Shown here piece by piece: positions 49,184-58,734 of a stretch of DNA of 64,000 nt; position 1 is the stretch's first letter; every line of letters starts with the position of its first letter. Location: contig NC_067205.1 in NCBI RefSeq assembly GCF_026262505.1, positions 9,548,001 to 9,612,000 of the forward strand, in the 5' to 3' direction. A program made the position numbers and the translations under genes. Under the pieces are notes generated by a model. The model did no database searches, was not told the DNA's origin, and worked only from the letters and a program-made list of their open reading frames with translations. The DNA is from Trichomonas vaginalis G3 (Eukaryota > Parabasalia > Trichomonadida > Trichomonadidae).

Positions 49184-49882
49184 ATGAGAAGACGTTTCAC
49201 AAGTCAAAAGAACACAAACGCAAAAGCAGAGATTACGGTTGGTTATAACGTAAATGATGATAAATCACGAATTATTCAAAATGTTAAAGTTAATGTTAGT
49301 CCTGAATTAACAAGGTCAGCAACTCAACCAAATTTATTAACTCGTGACTTACCAAAGAAAGAGGAGGAGCAAAATAAAGAAGATGGAGATCCAATCATTT
49401 TATCTGAACCAGGTAAAGAACCCGTTGAAATCCCCACATATCCAACATACCCCCCACCTCTTTCATCAAACATCGAGAACCCAGGAATCTATGATTCCAG
49501 TCGCAATGCGCCATATAAAATAGACATTAATTCTGAATTAATGAAAATTTACCGTGATATAATAACTGATAATTATGATTCAATAATAAATTTAATTGAT
49601 CAATCCGGTTTAATTATTTTACCTTATGAATCATTAATTCACATTATCGCCATTTTTTGTGATGTTCAAGATTCAGACGTGAAGATTCAATTTTTCATAG
49701 ATGATGAGGTTTCATGCTGCGGAACAGTTGCAAAAATAAATCCTATAAAGGATATTAGCACAATTAAGATATCAAAGAACGGAACAACAACTGAACTTCA
49801 TTTAACATATAATGATATTTATAATAAAATAGTTGATGAATATAAAATATCACTTGAAAAATTCTTTGTTAAGGCCATTTAA
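49184..49882 (+). CDS. Polinton protein of unknown function, 232 residues
   Basis: Basic N-terminus (MRRRFTSQKNTNAKAEITVG), a disordered proline-rich middle with IPTYPTYPPPLSSN (about 90-105), then a folded-looking mixed alpha/beta C-terminal part (SLIHIIAIFCDVQDSDVKIQ). Basic N-terminus and PTYP-type linker are common in virion proteins; PPxY-like motifs in related viruses recruit host budding machinery, but here the exact motif is not present. It overlaps the 3' end of the convergent gene at 49879 by a few bases. Confidence 0.5.
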   Translation: MRRRFTSQKNTNAKAEITVGYNVNDDKSRIIQNVKVNVSPELTRSATQPNLLTRDLPKKEEEQNKEDGDPIILSEPGKEPVEIPTYPTYPPPLSSNIENPGIYDSSRNAPYKIDINSELMKIYRDIITDNYDSIINLIDQSGLIILPYESLIHIIAIFCDVQDSDVKIQFFIDDEVSCCGTVAKINPIKDISTIKISKNGTTTELHLTYNDIYNKIVDEYKISLEKFFVKAI

Positions 49883-50385
49883 TATTCAAGCATTAACATT
49901 ATCGAATAATAATCCTTTGAATCATAATCGATAATAATTGACCTTTCACCAGTTTCTATCGTTTGTTTTATTTCTTTTTGTTCCCCACTATCTGGATCAG
50001 TCATTGTAATTGTTTTTGTTATAGTATCAGCTTTATCTTTAACTTCAATCTTTTTTCCATCGGGATATTTAAACCAAAATTCCAAAAATTCGATATTGTC
50101 AATCTGTTCATATTTTAATCTATCAATTACATTTTTAATACCATCTGAAAATCTTATGAAATGGTCATTATATGGGTTTGATTGAACTAAATTTGAATGA
50201 AGTGAAATATAACCCGATGATGAATATGACATTGACTCATATTTTCTGAAAACACTAAAATTTATAACATGAATGAATTTCTTATTCGTTGAATTTATGA
50301 ATTCTTGAGGTAATCTTATTCTAGTTTTATTTATCACTGGAAAATAACGCTTTACCATATTTTTAATCGTAATAAAAAATGTCAA
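49879..50385 (-). CDS. Polinton protein of unknown function, 168 residues
   Basis: Minus-strand gene between two plus-strand genes, overlapping both neighbours by a few bases (4 bp at the 3' end, 7 bp at the 5' end). Beta-rich sequence (INKTRIRLPQEFINSTNKKF, YSSSGYISLHSNLVQ) with Gly/Ser/Tyr loops; no membrane segment. Its opposite orientation in a plus-strand structural block is unusual. Unknown family. Confidence 0.5.
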   Translation of the reverse strand: MTFFITIKNMVKRYFPVINKTRIRLPQEFINSTNKKFIHVINFSVFRKYESMSYSSSGYISLHSNLVQSNPYNDHFIRFSDGIKNVIDRLKYEQIDNIEFLEFWFKYPDGKKIEVKDKADTITKTITMTDPDSGEQKEIKQTIETGERSIIIDYDSKDYYSIMLMLEY

Positions 50386-51089
50386 TTATCAATATTATTT
50401 CGAATAATAGTTGTGAATTAAATTTAACAGTTAGTGGAATTTATAATGTTACTCTCGTTTCTGTGAGTGGTAAATTTAATCCCATTCTTTTAGACCCTTC
50501 AGATTATATATCATTTATTAAAGATGACCATGAAAAAACGTATGATATGTATATAAATAATGTGATAGCGAAATGGGATATTAACATGATTTTAAGTTAT
50601 TTAAATGAATCATTTATCGTATGGTATGAAGAAAATTTTAAATCAAAACCTGATAAACTTTTTGAACTTGATGAAATAAATAACCTTATTAAATTTCCAC
50701 TGAAAATTAAATTTTGTACTCCTCACCTTCGTTCATTGTTGGGGATATTAAATTTTGAAAAAGATGTTGGGGATGTTTTGTATTCTGACACTGGTTCCAA
50801 TTTCATTTTAATCAAATGTGATAAAGTTAATACCCCAATGAGATTTTCACATCAAACATTAGACCCTAACTCTTACCCATCAATACAAAACATTTTATCC
50901 ATCAATTTAAACATATTTTCTTTATCATATCCGTTTCAATTATCCGGGAATTCATTTATTCTTCATTCAAAAGATTTATCAAATATTAAATTTAGAATAA
51001 CTGACCTATTTGATTGTGATTTAGAATTTATGAATGAAATATTATGGCAATTTCAAATAGAGAAAATAGCTGATGAGATAACGGATTAA
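50379..51089 (+). CDS. Polinton protein of unknown function, 236 residues
   Basis: Mixed alpha/beta protein (MSIINIISNNSCELNLTVSG start, FKIRTDLFDCDLEFMNE-like end) of normal composition, located directly before the fibre gene with a 24-bp gap. Possibly an adaptor or vertex protein for the fibre, purely from position. Confidence 0.5.
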   Translation: MSIINIISNNSCELNLTVSGIYNVTLVSVSGKFNPILLDPSDYISFIKDDHEKTYDMYINNVIAKWDINMILSYLNESFIVWYEENFKSKPDKLFELDEINNLIKFPLKIKFCTPHLRSLLGILNFEKDVGDVLYSDTGSNFILIKCDKVNTPMRFSHQTLDPNSYPSIQNILSINLNIFSLSYPFQLSGNSFILHSKDLSNIKFRITDLFDCDLEFMNEILWQFQIEKIADEITD

Positions 51090-51113
51090 ATATTTATTTT
51101 TAAATCATAATAA

Positions 51114-53351
51114 ATGATTAAACAACAGCAACCACAACAACTTAAGGCACAAAGCACCCAGGTCCCTCAGACCATTACATACGCCATATATGCATATAAT
51201 TCAAAGACGGCAGAACAAACGCAAAGGTTGAAATATGGAGATTTGGAGATAGTATTGAAAAATGACCATTTCGAATTCGTTTGCAAAGGTGGTGCGGTGA
51301 TATCAAATATAAAAGAAATTTTATTTATGAATTCAAAAATTAAAGGAATAACGGATGATATAACATCAATTCCACCAGAAGAACAAAGATATTACGCATT
51401 AAATGCATTTCCTAAAGTTTTGAAGATTGGAAGATTTAATTTAAATGAGGAATTCATAAAAGGTTTCCTAAATGACATAATGGAGAAGGCAAATTTGGTT
51501 TATGTTGATGAAAAAGATAATGAAATTAAAGAAAAGGTTGAATGGTATCATGAATGGACATCGGAGACTTTTAAAGTTAAAGCTGATACAAAATGGGTTT
51601 CAGGATGTTTAGACCTTAAAGCAGATAAGGAATACGTGGATAATGAGTTAATGAAGAAAGCAGATAAGGAAAAAGTTATTTCATTCATTAATACTGAGTT
51701 AGCAAAGAAAGCTGATATATCATTTGTTAATGAAGAAATAAAACAATCAAAGGTTTATTTTACCCCATCATTTTTAAATTTTATGAAATCATCAGATAAA
51801 ACATTTGAAGATATTGAATGGTTATGTTTCGATGGAGTGACCATGTATTTATTTTATACAGGTGGAGTGCTTTATTATTTTAAAACAAATGATTTTAAAA
51901 ACTATGAATCATTTACTCCATCCGTTTTGAATCCTGATACACGAGAGCCAATCATTAATCCAAGAATTTTATATGTTGAATATAATAACGGAAAATTTAT
52001 GGGAATGATAACGGATGGAGATGATTTTTGCCCTTGTTATTCATTCGATTGTATCCAATGGTTCAAATGTAATTTAAATCAAGATGTTAAATTTAAATAT
52101 TCAAATAATCCTATTAGATGTGTTAATAATAAATGGGTACTAATTTATGAAAACAATCAAATTTTCATTAGTGAGGATGGGATAAATTATTATATGTTTA
52201 GTATGATGTCATCAGATTTGAAAATTGATTATAGAAGTAAATGGTATTACATTAACAACATGTATTATATCCTACAAAATGATAAAATTTATAGATCATA
52301 TTCAATACCATTTGGTCGTTTTGAACAAATTTTTCAAGCTGATGGAGACATTGAAGCTTTATGTTATGCTTCAAATGTTTGTGTTCTTGTTTCAGGTAGT
52401 ATGGTGTATTCATATCCTGTAAGTTATAACAGACATATTTATTTATCACAAGATTTTTCACAGGATCCAGAGAAAACACCAAATTGGGAATTGGTTTATT
52501 CATTCACTCCAAAATTTACTCGAAATTATAGATTTACAAATTTGTTTTATATTGATGGGTATTTCATTGCTTTTGGATGTGGTGATTTAGTAAATATCAG
52601 TAGTGATGGAAGAAATTGGTCTGAAATCACAAAATTTCAAGATGTTAAAAAAGCAATTTTCAAAAATAATATGTTAATATTGATGATAATACCAATTTTA
52701 ACGTCTTACACGATTTCAATATTATATAATAAATTCAATATTCATAATGGATTAAAGAAGAAAGCAGATAAGGAATATGTTAATACTGAGTTAAAGAAGA
52801 AAGCAGATAAGGAATATGTTAATACTGAGTTAAAGAAGAAAGCAGATAAGGAATATGTTAATACTGAGTTAAAGAAGAAAGCAGATAAGGAATATGTTAA
52901 TACTGAGTTAAATACAATGCTTGAGATAATTTACCCCATTGGTTCAATATATACATCAATGAATTCAACAAATCCGGCAACATTATTTGGATTTGGTACA
53001 TGGCAGCAGATAACCGATCGTTTCTTATATTGTGCTAACTCATCAAAACAAACCGGTGGAAGTAAAACAATTACGGGCGAAAATTTACCTGCTCATAGTC
53101 ATTACGTTAATTTAAACACAACCGAAGCAGGATGGCATAAGCATAGATATTGGGATTGGTCAGGAATGACAAAAGGTAAAGGATATGATGTTAAAGATGA
53201 CGTGAAATTTGCTATTAATTGTTACTGGAACGATACACAGGGTTCAGGTAATCATACACATAATGTTTCAGGATATACACAAACAACGGGACAAAGTAAA
53301 GAATACATGCCACCATTTATGACTGTATTCGCATGGTATAGAGTTCAATGA
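51114..53351 (+). CDS. Phage-type fibre protein with tail-collar C-terminus
   Basis: 745 residues. The N-terminal part (to about 170) is globular. A coiled-coil, trimer-type segment appears at about 160-215 (KADKEYVDNELMKKADKEKV) and again at 548-600 as 13-residue units (KKKADKEYVNTEL) nearly identical in DNA. Between them is a Tyr/Trp-rich beta region of about 300 residues that looks like a propeller or beta-helix (YSFDCIQWFKCN, SEDGINYY, ISSDGRNWSEI). The last ~140 residues (IIYPIGSIYTSMNSTNPATL, TWQQITDRFL, GGSKTITGENLPAHSHYVN, MPPFMTVFAWYRV) are a clear phage tail-collar/fibre-tip type domain, which in phages sits at receptor-binding ends. A host-attachment fibre is inferred. Confidence 0.75.
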   Translation: MIKQQQPQQLKAQSTQVPQTITYAIYAYNSKTAEQTQRLKYGDLEIVLKNDHFEFVCKGGAVISNIKEILFMNSKIKGITDDITSIPPEEQRYYALNAFPKVLKIGRFNLNEEFIKGFLNDIMEKANLVYVDEKDNEIKEKVEWYHEWTSETFKVKADTKWVSGCLDLKADKEYVDNELMKKADKEKVISFINTELAKKADISFVNEEIKQSKVYFTPSFLNFMKSSDKTFEDIEWLCFDGVTMYLFYTGGVLYYFKTNDFKNYESFTPSVLNPDTREPIINPRILYVEYNNGKFMGMITDGDDFCPCYSFDCIQWFKCNLNQDVKFKYSNNPIRCVNNKWVLIYENNQIFISEDGINYYMFSMMSSDLKIDYRSKWYYINNMYYILQNDKIYRSYSIPFGRFEQIFQADGDIEALCYASNVCVLVSGSMVYSYPVSYNRHIYLSQDFSQDPEKTPNWELVYSFTPKFTRNYRFTNLFYIDGYFIAFGCGDLVNISSDGRNWSEITKFQDVKKAIFKNNMLILMIIPILTSYTISILYNKFNIHNGLKKKADKEYVNTELKKKADKEYVNTELKKKADKEYVNTELKKKADKEYVNTELNTMLEIIYPIGSIYTSMNSTNPATLFGFGTWQQITDRFLYCANSSKQTGGSKTITGENLPAHSHYVNLNTTEAGWHKHRYWDWSGMTKGKGYDVKDDVKFAINCYWNDTQGSGNHTHNVSGYTQTTGQSKEYMPPFMTVFAWYRVQ
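52756..52912 (+). repeat. 39-bp coding repeat, four copies
   Basis: AAGAAAGCAGATAAGGAATA followed by TGTTAATACTGAGTTA is repeated four times with no or almost no change, encoding KKKADKEYVNTEL. The near-identity points to recent duplication lengthening the fibre's coiled-coil shaft. Confidence 0.9.
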
Positions 53352-53522
53352 ACACACTTAACCCAAAGGGTTTAGGCTTACCGAATGAACTAAATATATT
53401 TTATGTCTGTAATTAATTAGGTAATGAAGTAATGGATGAACTACAGAAAAAAAGTTAAAAGCTTGGGGTCGTTTTGTACAAAAATATTGTGAGTAAATGA
53501 TTTAGGTTATTCAATAATTAAT
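53352..53522. other. Spacer before the first iteron-like array
   Basis: About 170 bp after the fibre gene; it contains TTATTCAATAATTAATTATTTTTGAAG, which recurs (inversely) between the units of the second array. Confidence 0.5.
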
Positions 53523-53965
53523 TATTTTTGAAGAACTGAAGGGGTCACCAGGTCACCAGGTCATTTAACTTCTCTGAAAAAATGTGACAACATGACATTT
53601 TGACAACAACACAGGAGGAAGGTAGTTATAACTTATTTTTGAAGAACTGAAGGGGTCACCAGGTCACCAGGTCACCAGGTCATTTAACTTCTCTGAAAAA
53701 ATGTGACAACATGACATTTTGACAACAACACAGGAGGAAGGTAGTTATAACTTATTTTTGAAGAACTGAAGGGGTCACCAGGTCACCAGGTCATCAGGTC
53801 ATTTAACTTCTCTGAAAAAATGTGACAACATGACATTTTGACAACAACACAGGAGGAAGGTAGTTATAACTTATTTTTGAAGAACTGAAGGGGTCACCAG
53901 GTCACCAGGTCATCAGGTCATTTAACTTCTCTGAAAAAATGTGACAACATGACATTTTGACAACA
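53523..53965 (+). repeat. Iteron-like tandem array, four units of about 115-119 bp
   Basis: Unit: GAAGAACTGAAGGGGTCACC, then CAGGTCAC repeated two to three times, then CATTTAACTTCTCTGAAAAA, TGTGACAACATGACATTTTG and ACAACAACACAGGAGGAAGG. Starts near 53531, 53642, 53759 and 53878. The number of 8-bp CAGGTCAC words differs between units. It lies directly upstream of the primase-helicase gene. Confidence 0.9.
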
Positions 53966-54020
53966 TTTACGAAAATATGATGCAGTCCAAAAATAAAGTT
54001 AGTTTTAAAATTATTTTTAT

Positions 54021-54038
54021 TTTTTTATTCCTATATAA
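54021..54038 (+). promoter_or_regulatory. Promoter-like motif before the primase-helicase ATG
   Basis: TTTTTTATTCCTATATAA ends exactly at the ATG, again matching the motif used by several genes of this element. Confidence 0.6.
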
Positions 54039-56351
54039 ATGACAGCAACAAACAACAACAGCAACTTTATCGTTTCTGATGAAAAAGTTATTGATTCATT
54101 AGCTGAGGAATTAGTTGTGGCAGAAACTAAAACCCTCAACGAAAGAATTGGTGAAAACATGATTGATTTACATAACTACCTCAAACATGATGGAGGAAGA
54201 GGAAGGAAAACTGGTGTGGCTTTATTAGTAAATAAAATTTCAAATTTAACGATTATTGATGTTGATATCAATAAATCATACAATGATGAACTTAAAGAAA
54301 CAGTTAGAAAAGATATTTTATCAAAACTTTCGGATAAAGATGTTATCGTTAAAACCGCATCAGGAGGTCTTCACATTTATTGCAACACTAATTTCTTCTA
54401 TGCAGTTTCGAACAGAATGATTAAATGTTATTCCTGCAATGATTATGATATTGACATAATGACTTCTATTGATGATTCAAAGCGTTCATTAGTGGTTATG
54501 GCTGAATCAAGAGTTCGCAAGAATGCAACAGAACCAATCAATACATACTCATTCATTCGTGGAAGTTATGATTCGACATTAACTAGAACAGTGAATGATA
54601 TATTAAATGATTTGAATATTAAGGTAAGAGTTGAACAGAAGAGCGAAGAAATAAAGAGTATAATGAATGAAAACAAAGATGTAAACATTGACGATAAACT
54701 AGCTCAGAGCATAGTTGATGGCATCTGTGATTTTGAAGTACATAATGATGGTGGAAACATGAATTTAGAAAAAGAAATAACATTGTTCACACTGTTTCAA
54801 GCTATTAATTCGTTACCTAATCATTTAATTAATGAAGCGTACGATAACGTTTATAACTTCTGCAATTTAACAGAAAATGCAAAAAGTAATTTTGAAAAAG
54901 CACGTGATAGATATGCATATTTAATGACTTCTCCATTTGTTTTAGTGAAGATTTTAAAACTTTATCAAAAGGAATATTATGATGAATATGTTTTACCTTT
55001 ATTACGTAAGCCAAAAATAACATTTGATATCAAACTTGATGACTCGTTTTTGATAACAGATATTAGACGCAAGGCTGAAAATCATCAGTATAAAAACAGC
55101 TCTGAAGTAATTGAGGATTTATCACGTGTAATCCGTTTTGTAGATTGTGGAAATAAATATTTCATTCAAAAGGACTATAATATCCACGACAAAATGAATC
55201 AAATATCATTCGTTCTTCAATCAAACATGAAAGAGTCACTCAAAATGATTAAATTATTTAAAGAAGAAGGTAAAACCATAACAGCATGGGACGTACTACT
55301 AAATCAATTGTCTTCATTAACCGTTAAGGGTGTTTGCTTTAAATCTGATTCCCCATATGTTTTCTCAACGTTTCAGGGTTATAAATACAACGTTCTCGAA
55401 AAAGTAGATTACTCAAAAATTGAGATGTTTATGAATTTCATTAAAGAAGCCATTTGTGATAATAACGATGAAGTGTATAAATACCTTCTCGGCTGGATTG
55501 CATCAATGATTCAACATCCTGGAATCAAGAATGAAACAGCAATTATTTTGAAAGGACTTCAGGGAACAGGTAAAAACAGATTTACAGACATTATTTCTGA
55601 ACTTCTCGCTGGTTATTCATGTAAAAACATTACTGAAATAAGTGAGCTAACGGGTAATTTCAACTCAGTAGTTGAAAATAAAATGTTTCTTGTACTTAAT
55701 GAACTCAAGAATGTAGGTGAAGATAGACTCGCAAACTTCAACGCTTTGAAATCAATTATTACGGATAATGAGATTAGAATTAATGAAAAGAATCAACCCA
55801 GAAGAACTGCTCAGAATGTTGCAAACTTCATTTTCGTAACTAACAACGTCTACCCTGTCAAAATTGAAGTTGGAGACAGAAGATACGTAGTTTTAAGGGT
55901 TAATGGTAAATTCAAGGGTCAATTTGATTACTTCAAGAATTTAATGGATTCATGCACTAAGGAATTTTATGATAACCTTTTAACATATTTTATGCAATAT
56001 GACCTTTCATCATTTAATGTACGAATCATACCGATGACTGAAGCCAAACAAGATTTAATAGAATTATCAACAAATCCTTTAGATGAATGGATAAATACAC
56101 ATTATGATGAATTGTGTGCAGGTATGACGTGTAAAAATGCTCTATTCTGCAAACCATCAGACATGAAAGACAAGAATTTTCAAATGAGCATTAAGGATAA
56201 ATGTGATAGGAAACAAAGAAAAATAGATGGTAAACAAACATGGTATTATGTTTTGAAAGAAGAAATGAAAGGATTATATAAACAAATTGAACCAAACGAT
56301 AATGAGGATTCATTTACTGACGATGAAATACCTGTGAATGAAGCTTTATAA
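54039..56351 (+). CDS. Primase-helicase: AEP-type primase fused to SF3 helicase
   Basis: 770 residues. The N-terminal part shows the archaeo-eukaryotic primase pattern: IIDVDINKS (acidic metal site, ~residue 73-80), TASGGLHIYC (~104-113) and DIDIMTS (~137). The C-terminal helicase has Walker A GLQGTGKNRF (~506), the SF3 Walker B region MFLVLNELKN (~549), and FIFVTNN with sensor Asn (~598), followed by a GDRRYVVLRVNG arginine-finger stretch. This is the D5/P4-like primase-helicase layout of viruses and plasmids, which opens and primes origins. Intact frame. It is flanked on both sides by inverted iteron-like arrays, as expected for an origin-linked initiator, though that link is inference. Confidence 0.8.
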   Translation: MTATNNNSNFIVSDEKVIDSLAEELVVAETKTLNERIGENMIDLHNYLKHDGGRGRKTGVALLVNKISNLTIIDVDINKSYNDELKETVRKDILSKLSDKDVIVKTASGGLHIYCNTNFFYAVSNRMIKCYSCNDYDIDIMTSIDDSKRSLVVMAESRVRKNATEPINTYSFIRGSYDSTLTRTVNDILNDLNIKVRVEQKSEEIKSIMNENKDVNIDDKLAQSIVDGICDFEVHNDGGNMNLEKEITLFTLFQAINSLPNHLINEAYDNVYNFCNLTENAKSNFEKARDRYAYLMTSPFVLVKILKLYQKEYYDEYVLPLLRKPKITFDIKLDDSFLITDIRRKAENHQYKNSSEVIEDLSRVIRFVDCGNKYFIQKDYNIHDKMNQISFVLQSNMKESLKMIKLFKEEGKTITAWDVLLNQLSSLTVKGVCFKSDSPYVFSTFQGYKYNVLEKVDYSKIEMFMNFIKEAICDNNDEVYKYLLGWIASMIQHPGIKNETAIILKGLQGTGKNRFTDIISELLAGYSCKNITEISELTGNFNSVVENKMFLVLNELKNVGEDRLANFNALKSIITDNEIRINEKNQPRRTAQNVANFIFVTNNVYPVKIEVGDRRYVVLRVNGKFKGQFDYFKNLMDSCTKEFYDNLLTYFMQYDLSSFNVRIIPMTEAKQDLIELSTNPLDEWINTHYDELCAGMTCKNALFCKPSDMKDKNFQMSIKDKCDRKQRKIDGKQTWYYVLKEEMKGLYKQIEPNDNEDSFTDDEIPVNEAL

Positions 56352-56369
56352 AGTATGACTGGAATTTAT

Positions 56370-57315
56370 TTTGCCTTCCTCCTGTGATGTTGTCAAAATG
56401 TCATGTTGTCACATTTTTTCAGAAAGTTAAATGACCTGGTGACCTGGTGACCTGGTGACCCTTCAGTTCTTTCAAAAATAATTAATTATTGAATAACCAT
56501 GATGTTGTCAAAATGTCATGTTGTCACATTTTTCAGAGAAGTTAAATGACCTGGTGACCTGGTGACCTGGTGACCCCTTCAGTTCTTCAAAAATAATTAA
56601 TTATTGAATAACCCATGATGTTGTCAAAATGTCATGTTGTCACATTTTTTCAGAGAAGTTAAATGACCTGGTGACCTGGTGACCTGGTGACCCCTTCAGT
56701 TCTTCAAAAATAATTAATTATTGAATAACCCATGATGTTGTCAAAATGTCATGTTGTCACATTTTTTCAGAGAAGTTAAATGACCTGGTGACCTGGTGAC
56801 CTGGTGACCCCTTCAGTTCTTCAAAAATAATTAATTATTGAATAACCATGATGTTGTCAAAATGTCATGTTGTCACATTTTTCAGAGAAGTTAAATGACC
56901 TGGTGACCTGGTGACCTGGTGACCCCTTCAGTTCTTCAAAAATAATTAATTATTGAATAACCCATGATGTTGTCAAAATGTCATGTTGTCACATTTTTTC
57001 AGAGAAGTTAAATGACCTGGTGACCTGGTGACCTGGTGACCCCTTCAGTTCTTCAAAAATAATTAATTATTGAATAACCCATGATGTTGTCAAAATGTCA
57101 TGTTGTCACATTTTTTCAGAGAAGTTAAATGACCTGGTGACCTGGTGACCTGGTGACCCCTTCAGTTCTTCAAAAATAATTAATTATTGAATAACCCATG
57201 ATGTTGTCAAAATGTCATGTTGTCACATTTTTTCAGAGAAGTTAAATGACCTGGTGACCTGGTGACCTGGTGACCCCTTCAGTTCTTCAAAAATAATTAA
57301 TTATTGAATAACCTG
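56370..57315 (-). repeat. Iteron-like tandem array, eight units of about 117 bp, inverted
   Basis: Unit read on the plus strand: CATGATGTTGTCAAAATGTC, ATGTTGTCACATTTTTTCAG, AGAAGTTAAATGACCTGGTG and (ACCTGGTG)n, then CCCCTTCAGTTCTTCAAAAA and TAATTAATTATTGAATAACC. GATGTTGTCAAAATG recurs at about 56386, 56501, 56615, 56732, 56847, 56965, 57081 and 57200. It is the reverse complement of the array at 53523-53965, with a different linker. A diverged ninth piece lies near 57390. Confidence 0.9.
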
Positions 57316-57468
57316 AAACCATTAATGAAAACATTATTTTTGGGTTATTTACACTCATTACGATGAAGTCATGACAAATCATTTCCGGGACTGTTGTCAA
57401 AATGTCAAGACCTTCAGGTCTCGTCACACAGTGACTGTTGTCACAAACTTTAGAACAGCATAATTTAA

Positions 57469-57487
57469 ATTTTTATTTTTATCATAA
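57469..57487 (+). promoter_or_regulatory. Promoter-like motif before the 57488 ATG
   Basis: ATTTTTATTTTTATCATAA ends at the ATG of the small gene that follows; weaker match to the shared motif than at 54021 or 44152. Confidence 0.45.
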
Positions 57488-57651
57488 ATGAATACCCCAC
57501 AAGCTCAAAATTTACCACGAATCATAACAAGGGAGGAAATGATAAAAATGATGCGAGAACATGTTAAAAATAACAAACCACTAAAACTGAGAAAATGTGG
57601 TTATGCAGTAATGATGGAAAGAGAGATGTTGTCGAAGAGGAATAAAAATTA
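57488..57651 (+). CDS. Small basic Polinton protein, about 53 residues
   Basis: Short frame starting MNTPQAQNLPRIITREEMIK and continuing with a very basic C-terminus (NNKPLKLRKCGY, MLSKRNKN). Too short for domain assignment. The promoter-like motif and lack of overlap support a real gene. Faces the minus-strand gene at 57649. Confidence 0.45.
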
Positions 57652-57888
57652 AATTTGGATAGAGTTTAAAAATTCATCTTTATTAAATTCATCTCTTCCA
57701 ATCAATTTATTTATTCTATTAAATTCTTTTATTTTTGCTTCACTCAGTTTAAGGATTGAACGGTAAGTTTCTAATTTTTCGATTATTTCTTTATCGTTTT
57801 CAACCCCACCACATTGTGGCTTCTTTTTGTAATAGCATATTTTTGATTTAATTCTGTTTAGTTTCTTTTTATATTCATCGTTACTCAT
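57649..57888 (-). CDS. Small Polinton protein, 79 residues
   Basis: Helical, lysine-rich protein (MSNDEYKKKLNRIKSKICYY, then KLSEAKIKEFNRINKLIGRD). It lies just downstream of the integrase on the same strand and overlaps the end of the small plus-strand gene. An AT-rich leader with TTTTTTTATTTCGTAAGA precedes it. Unknown function. Confidence 0.45.
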   Translation of the reverse strand: MSNDEYKKKLNRIKSKICYYKKKPQCGGVENDKEIIEKLETYRSILKLSEAKIKEFNRINKLIGRDEFNKDEFLNSIQI

Positions 57889-57907
57889 TTCTTACGAAAT
57901 AAAAAAA

Positions 57908-58528
57908 TTAAATATTATTTAAATATAATGGAGTAATAAAATAAATCGGAATTTCTATTAATTTATTGTCAACTTCAACTAATGCATTGCCGTTAATATA
58001 TCTAACAAATTCAGCTATTGTGTCAAATCTTCGTCTTCTTTTTGTCATTGATTTATCAGTTTTTCCATAATCGAGATGAATCAAAACTTTATCCCCTTGT
58101 TTAAAATTCATGAGCCCTGAATTAATTTGTTCACGTTTAACATCATTCAACCTTTCCATTTGTTTTCTAATATATTCCCATTCTTTTGAAATATCATTTT
58201 TCATTTCCACTGGTTTCATGTTAATAGTTCTATGCCATGTATTATTGTAATAATATACTAACTGCTGTATGATGGAGTCATGATTTCCATCCCAGTATAT
58301 CTGACCGTTAACCCCTAACGCATCTCTAAGAGTTCTCATTACCGCATCAACTATTTTATTATGAAACGTATATGGAGAGGATGAAAAGTAAAAATTAATT
58401 TGTGGGAAATAATGAATCATAGCTGCCTGAAATCCTTTATCGCCATCACCCCTGATATTATCTACTCTTTCCTGATCTAGTAAGTATTGTATAGCTCTTC
58501 TTGTTTCCTGTTCTGTTTTCCCTTTCAC
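57908..58528 (-). CDS. Polinton retroviral-type integrase, C-terminal part
   Basis: The open part contains the end of the catalytic core (PYTFHNKIVDAVMRTLRDAL, then NTWHRTINMKPVEM) and a C-terminal SH3/chromo-like basic domain (FKQGDKVLIHLDYGKTDKS, RRFDTIAEFVRYINGNALVE), typical of Maverick c-integrases. Coding signal continues upstream on the same strand to about 58735. The enzyme inserts the element into host DNA. Part of the fossil element. Confidence 0.65.
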   Translation of the reverse strand: MKGKTEQETRRAIQYLLDQERVDNIRGDGDKGFQAAMIHYFPQINFYFSSSPYTFHNKIVDAVMRTLRDALGVNGQIYWDGNHDSIIQQLVYYYNNTWHRTINMKPVEMKNDISKEWEYIRKQMERLNDVKREQINSGLMNFKQGDKVLIHLDYGKTDKSMTKRRRRFDTIAEFVRYINGNALVEVDNKLIEIPIYFITPLYLNNI

Positions 58529-58734
58529 CGGAATGCAGTATAAATATCTAGTGTTAATGTTAATGGCAAATAAATAAGTAATATTTCCTTTTGAATATTC
58601 CAGATGATCGATTTCGTATGAATAAGGTGAAGGTGCAAATGATGGACGACTAAATTTTTCTTTTAATGGTTGAATTTTCGGGTCAATTGGTTTATTTAAT
58701 ATCTTGAAATCCTTTTTAAAATCTTTTTGTTTCT

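Noticed and set aside
53523-57315. CRISPR interpretation of the 117-bp arrays
   Set aside because: Units are contiguous without variable spacers and occur in inverted pairs in a eukaryotic element.
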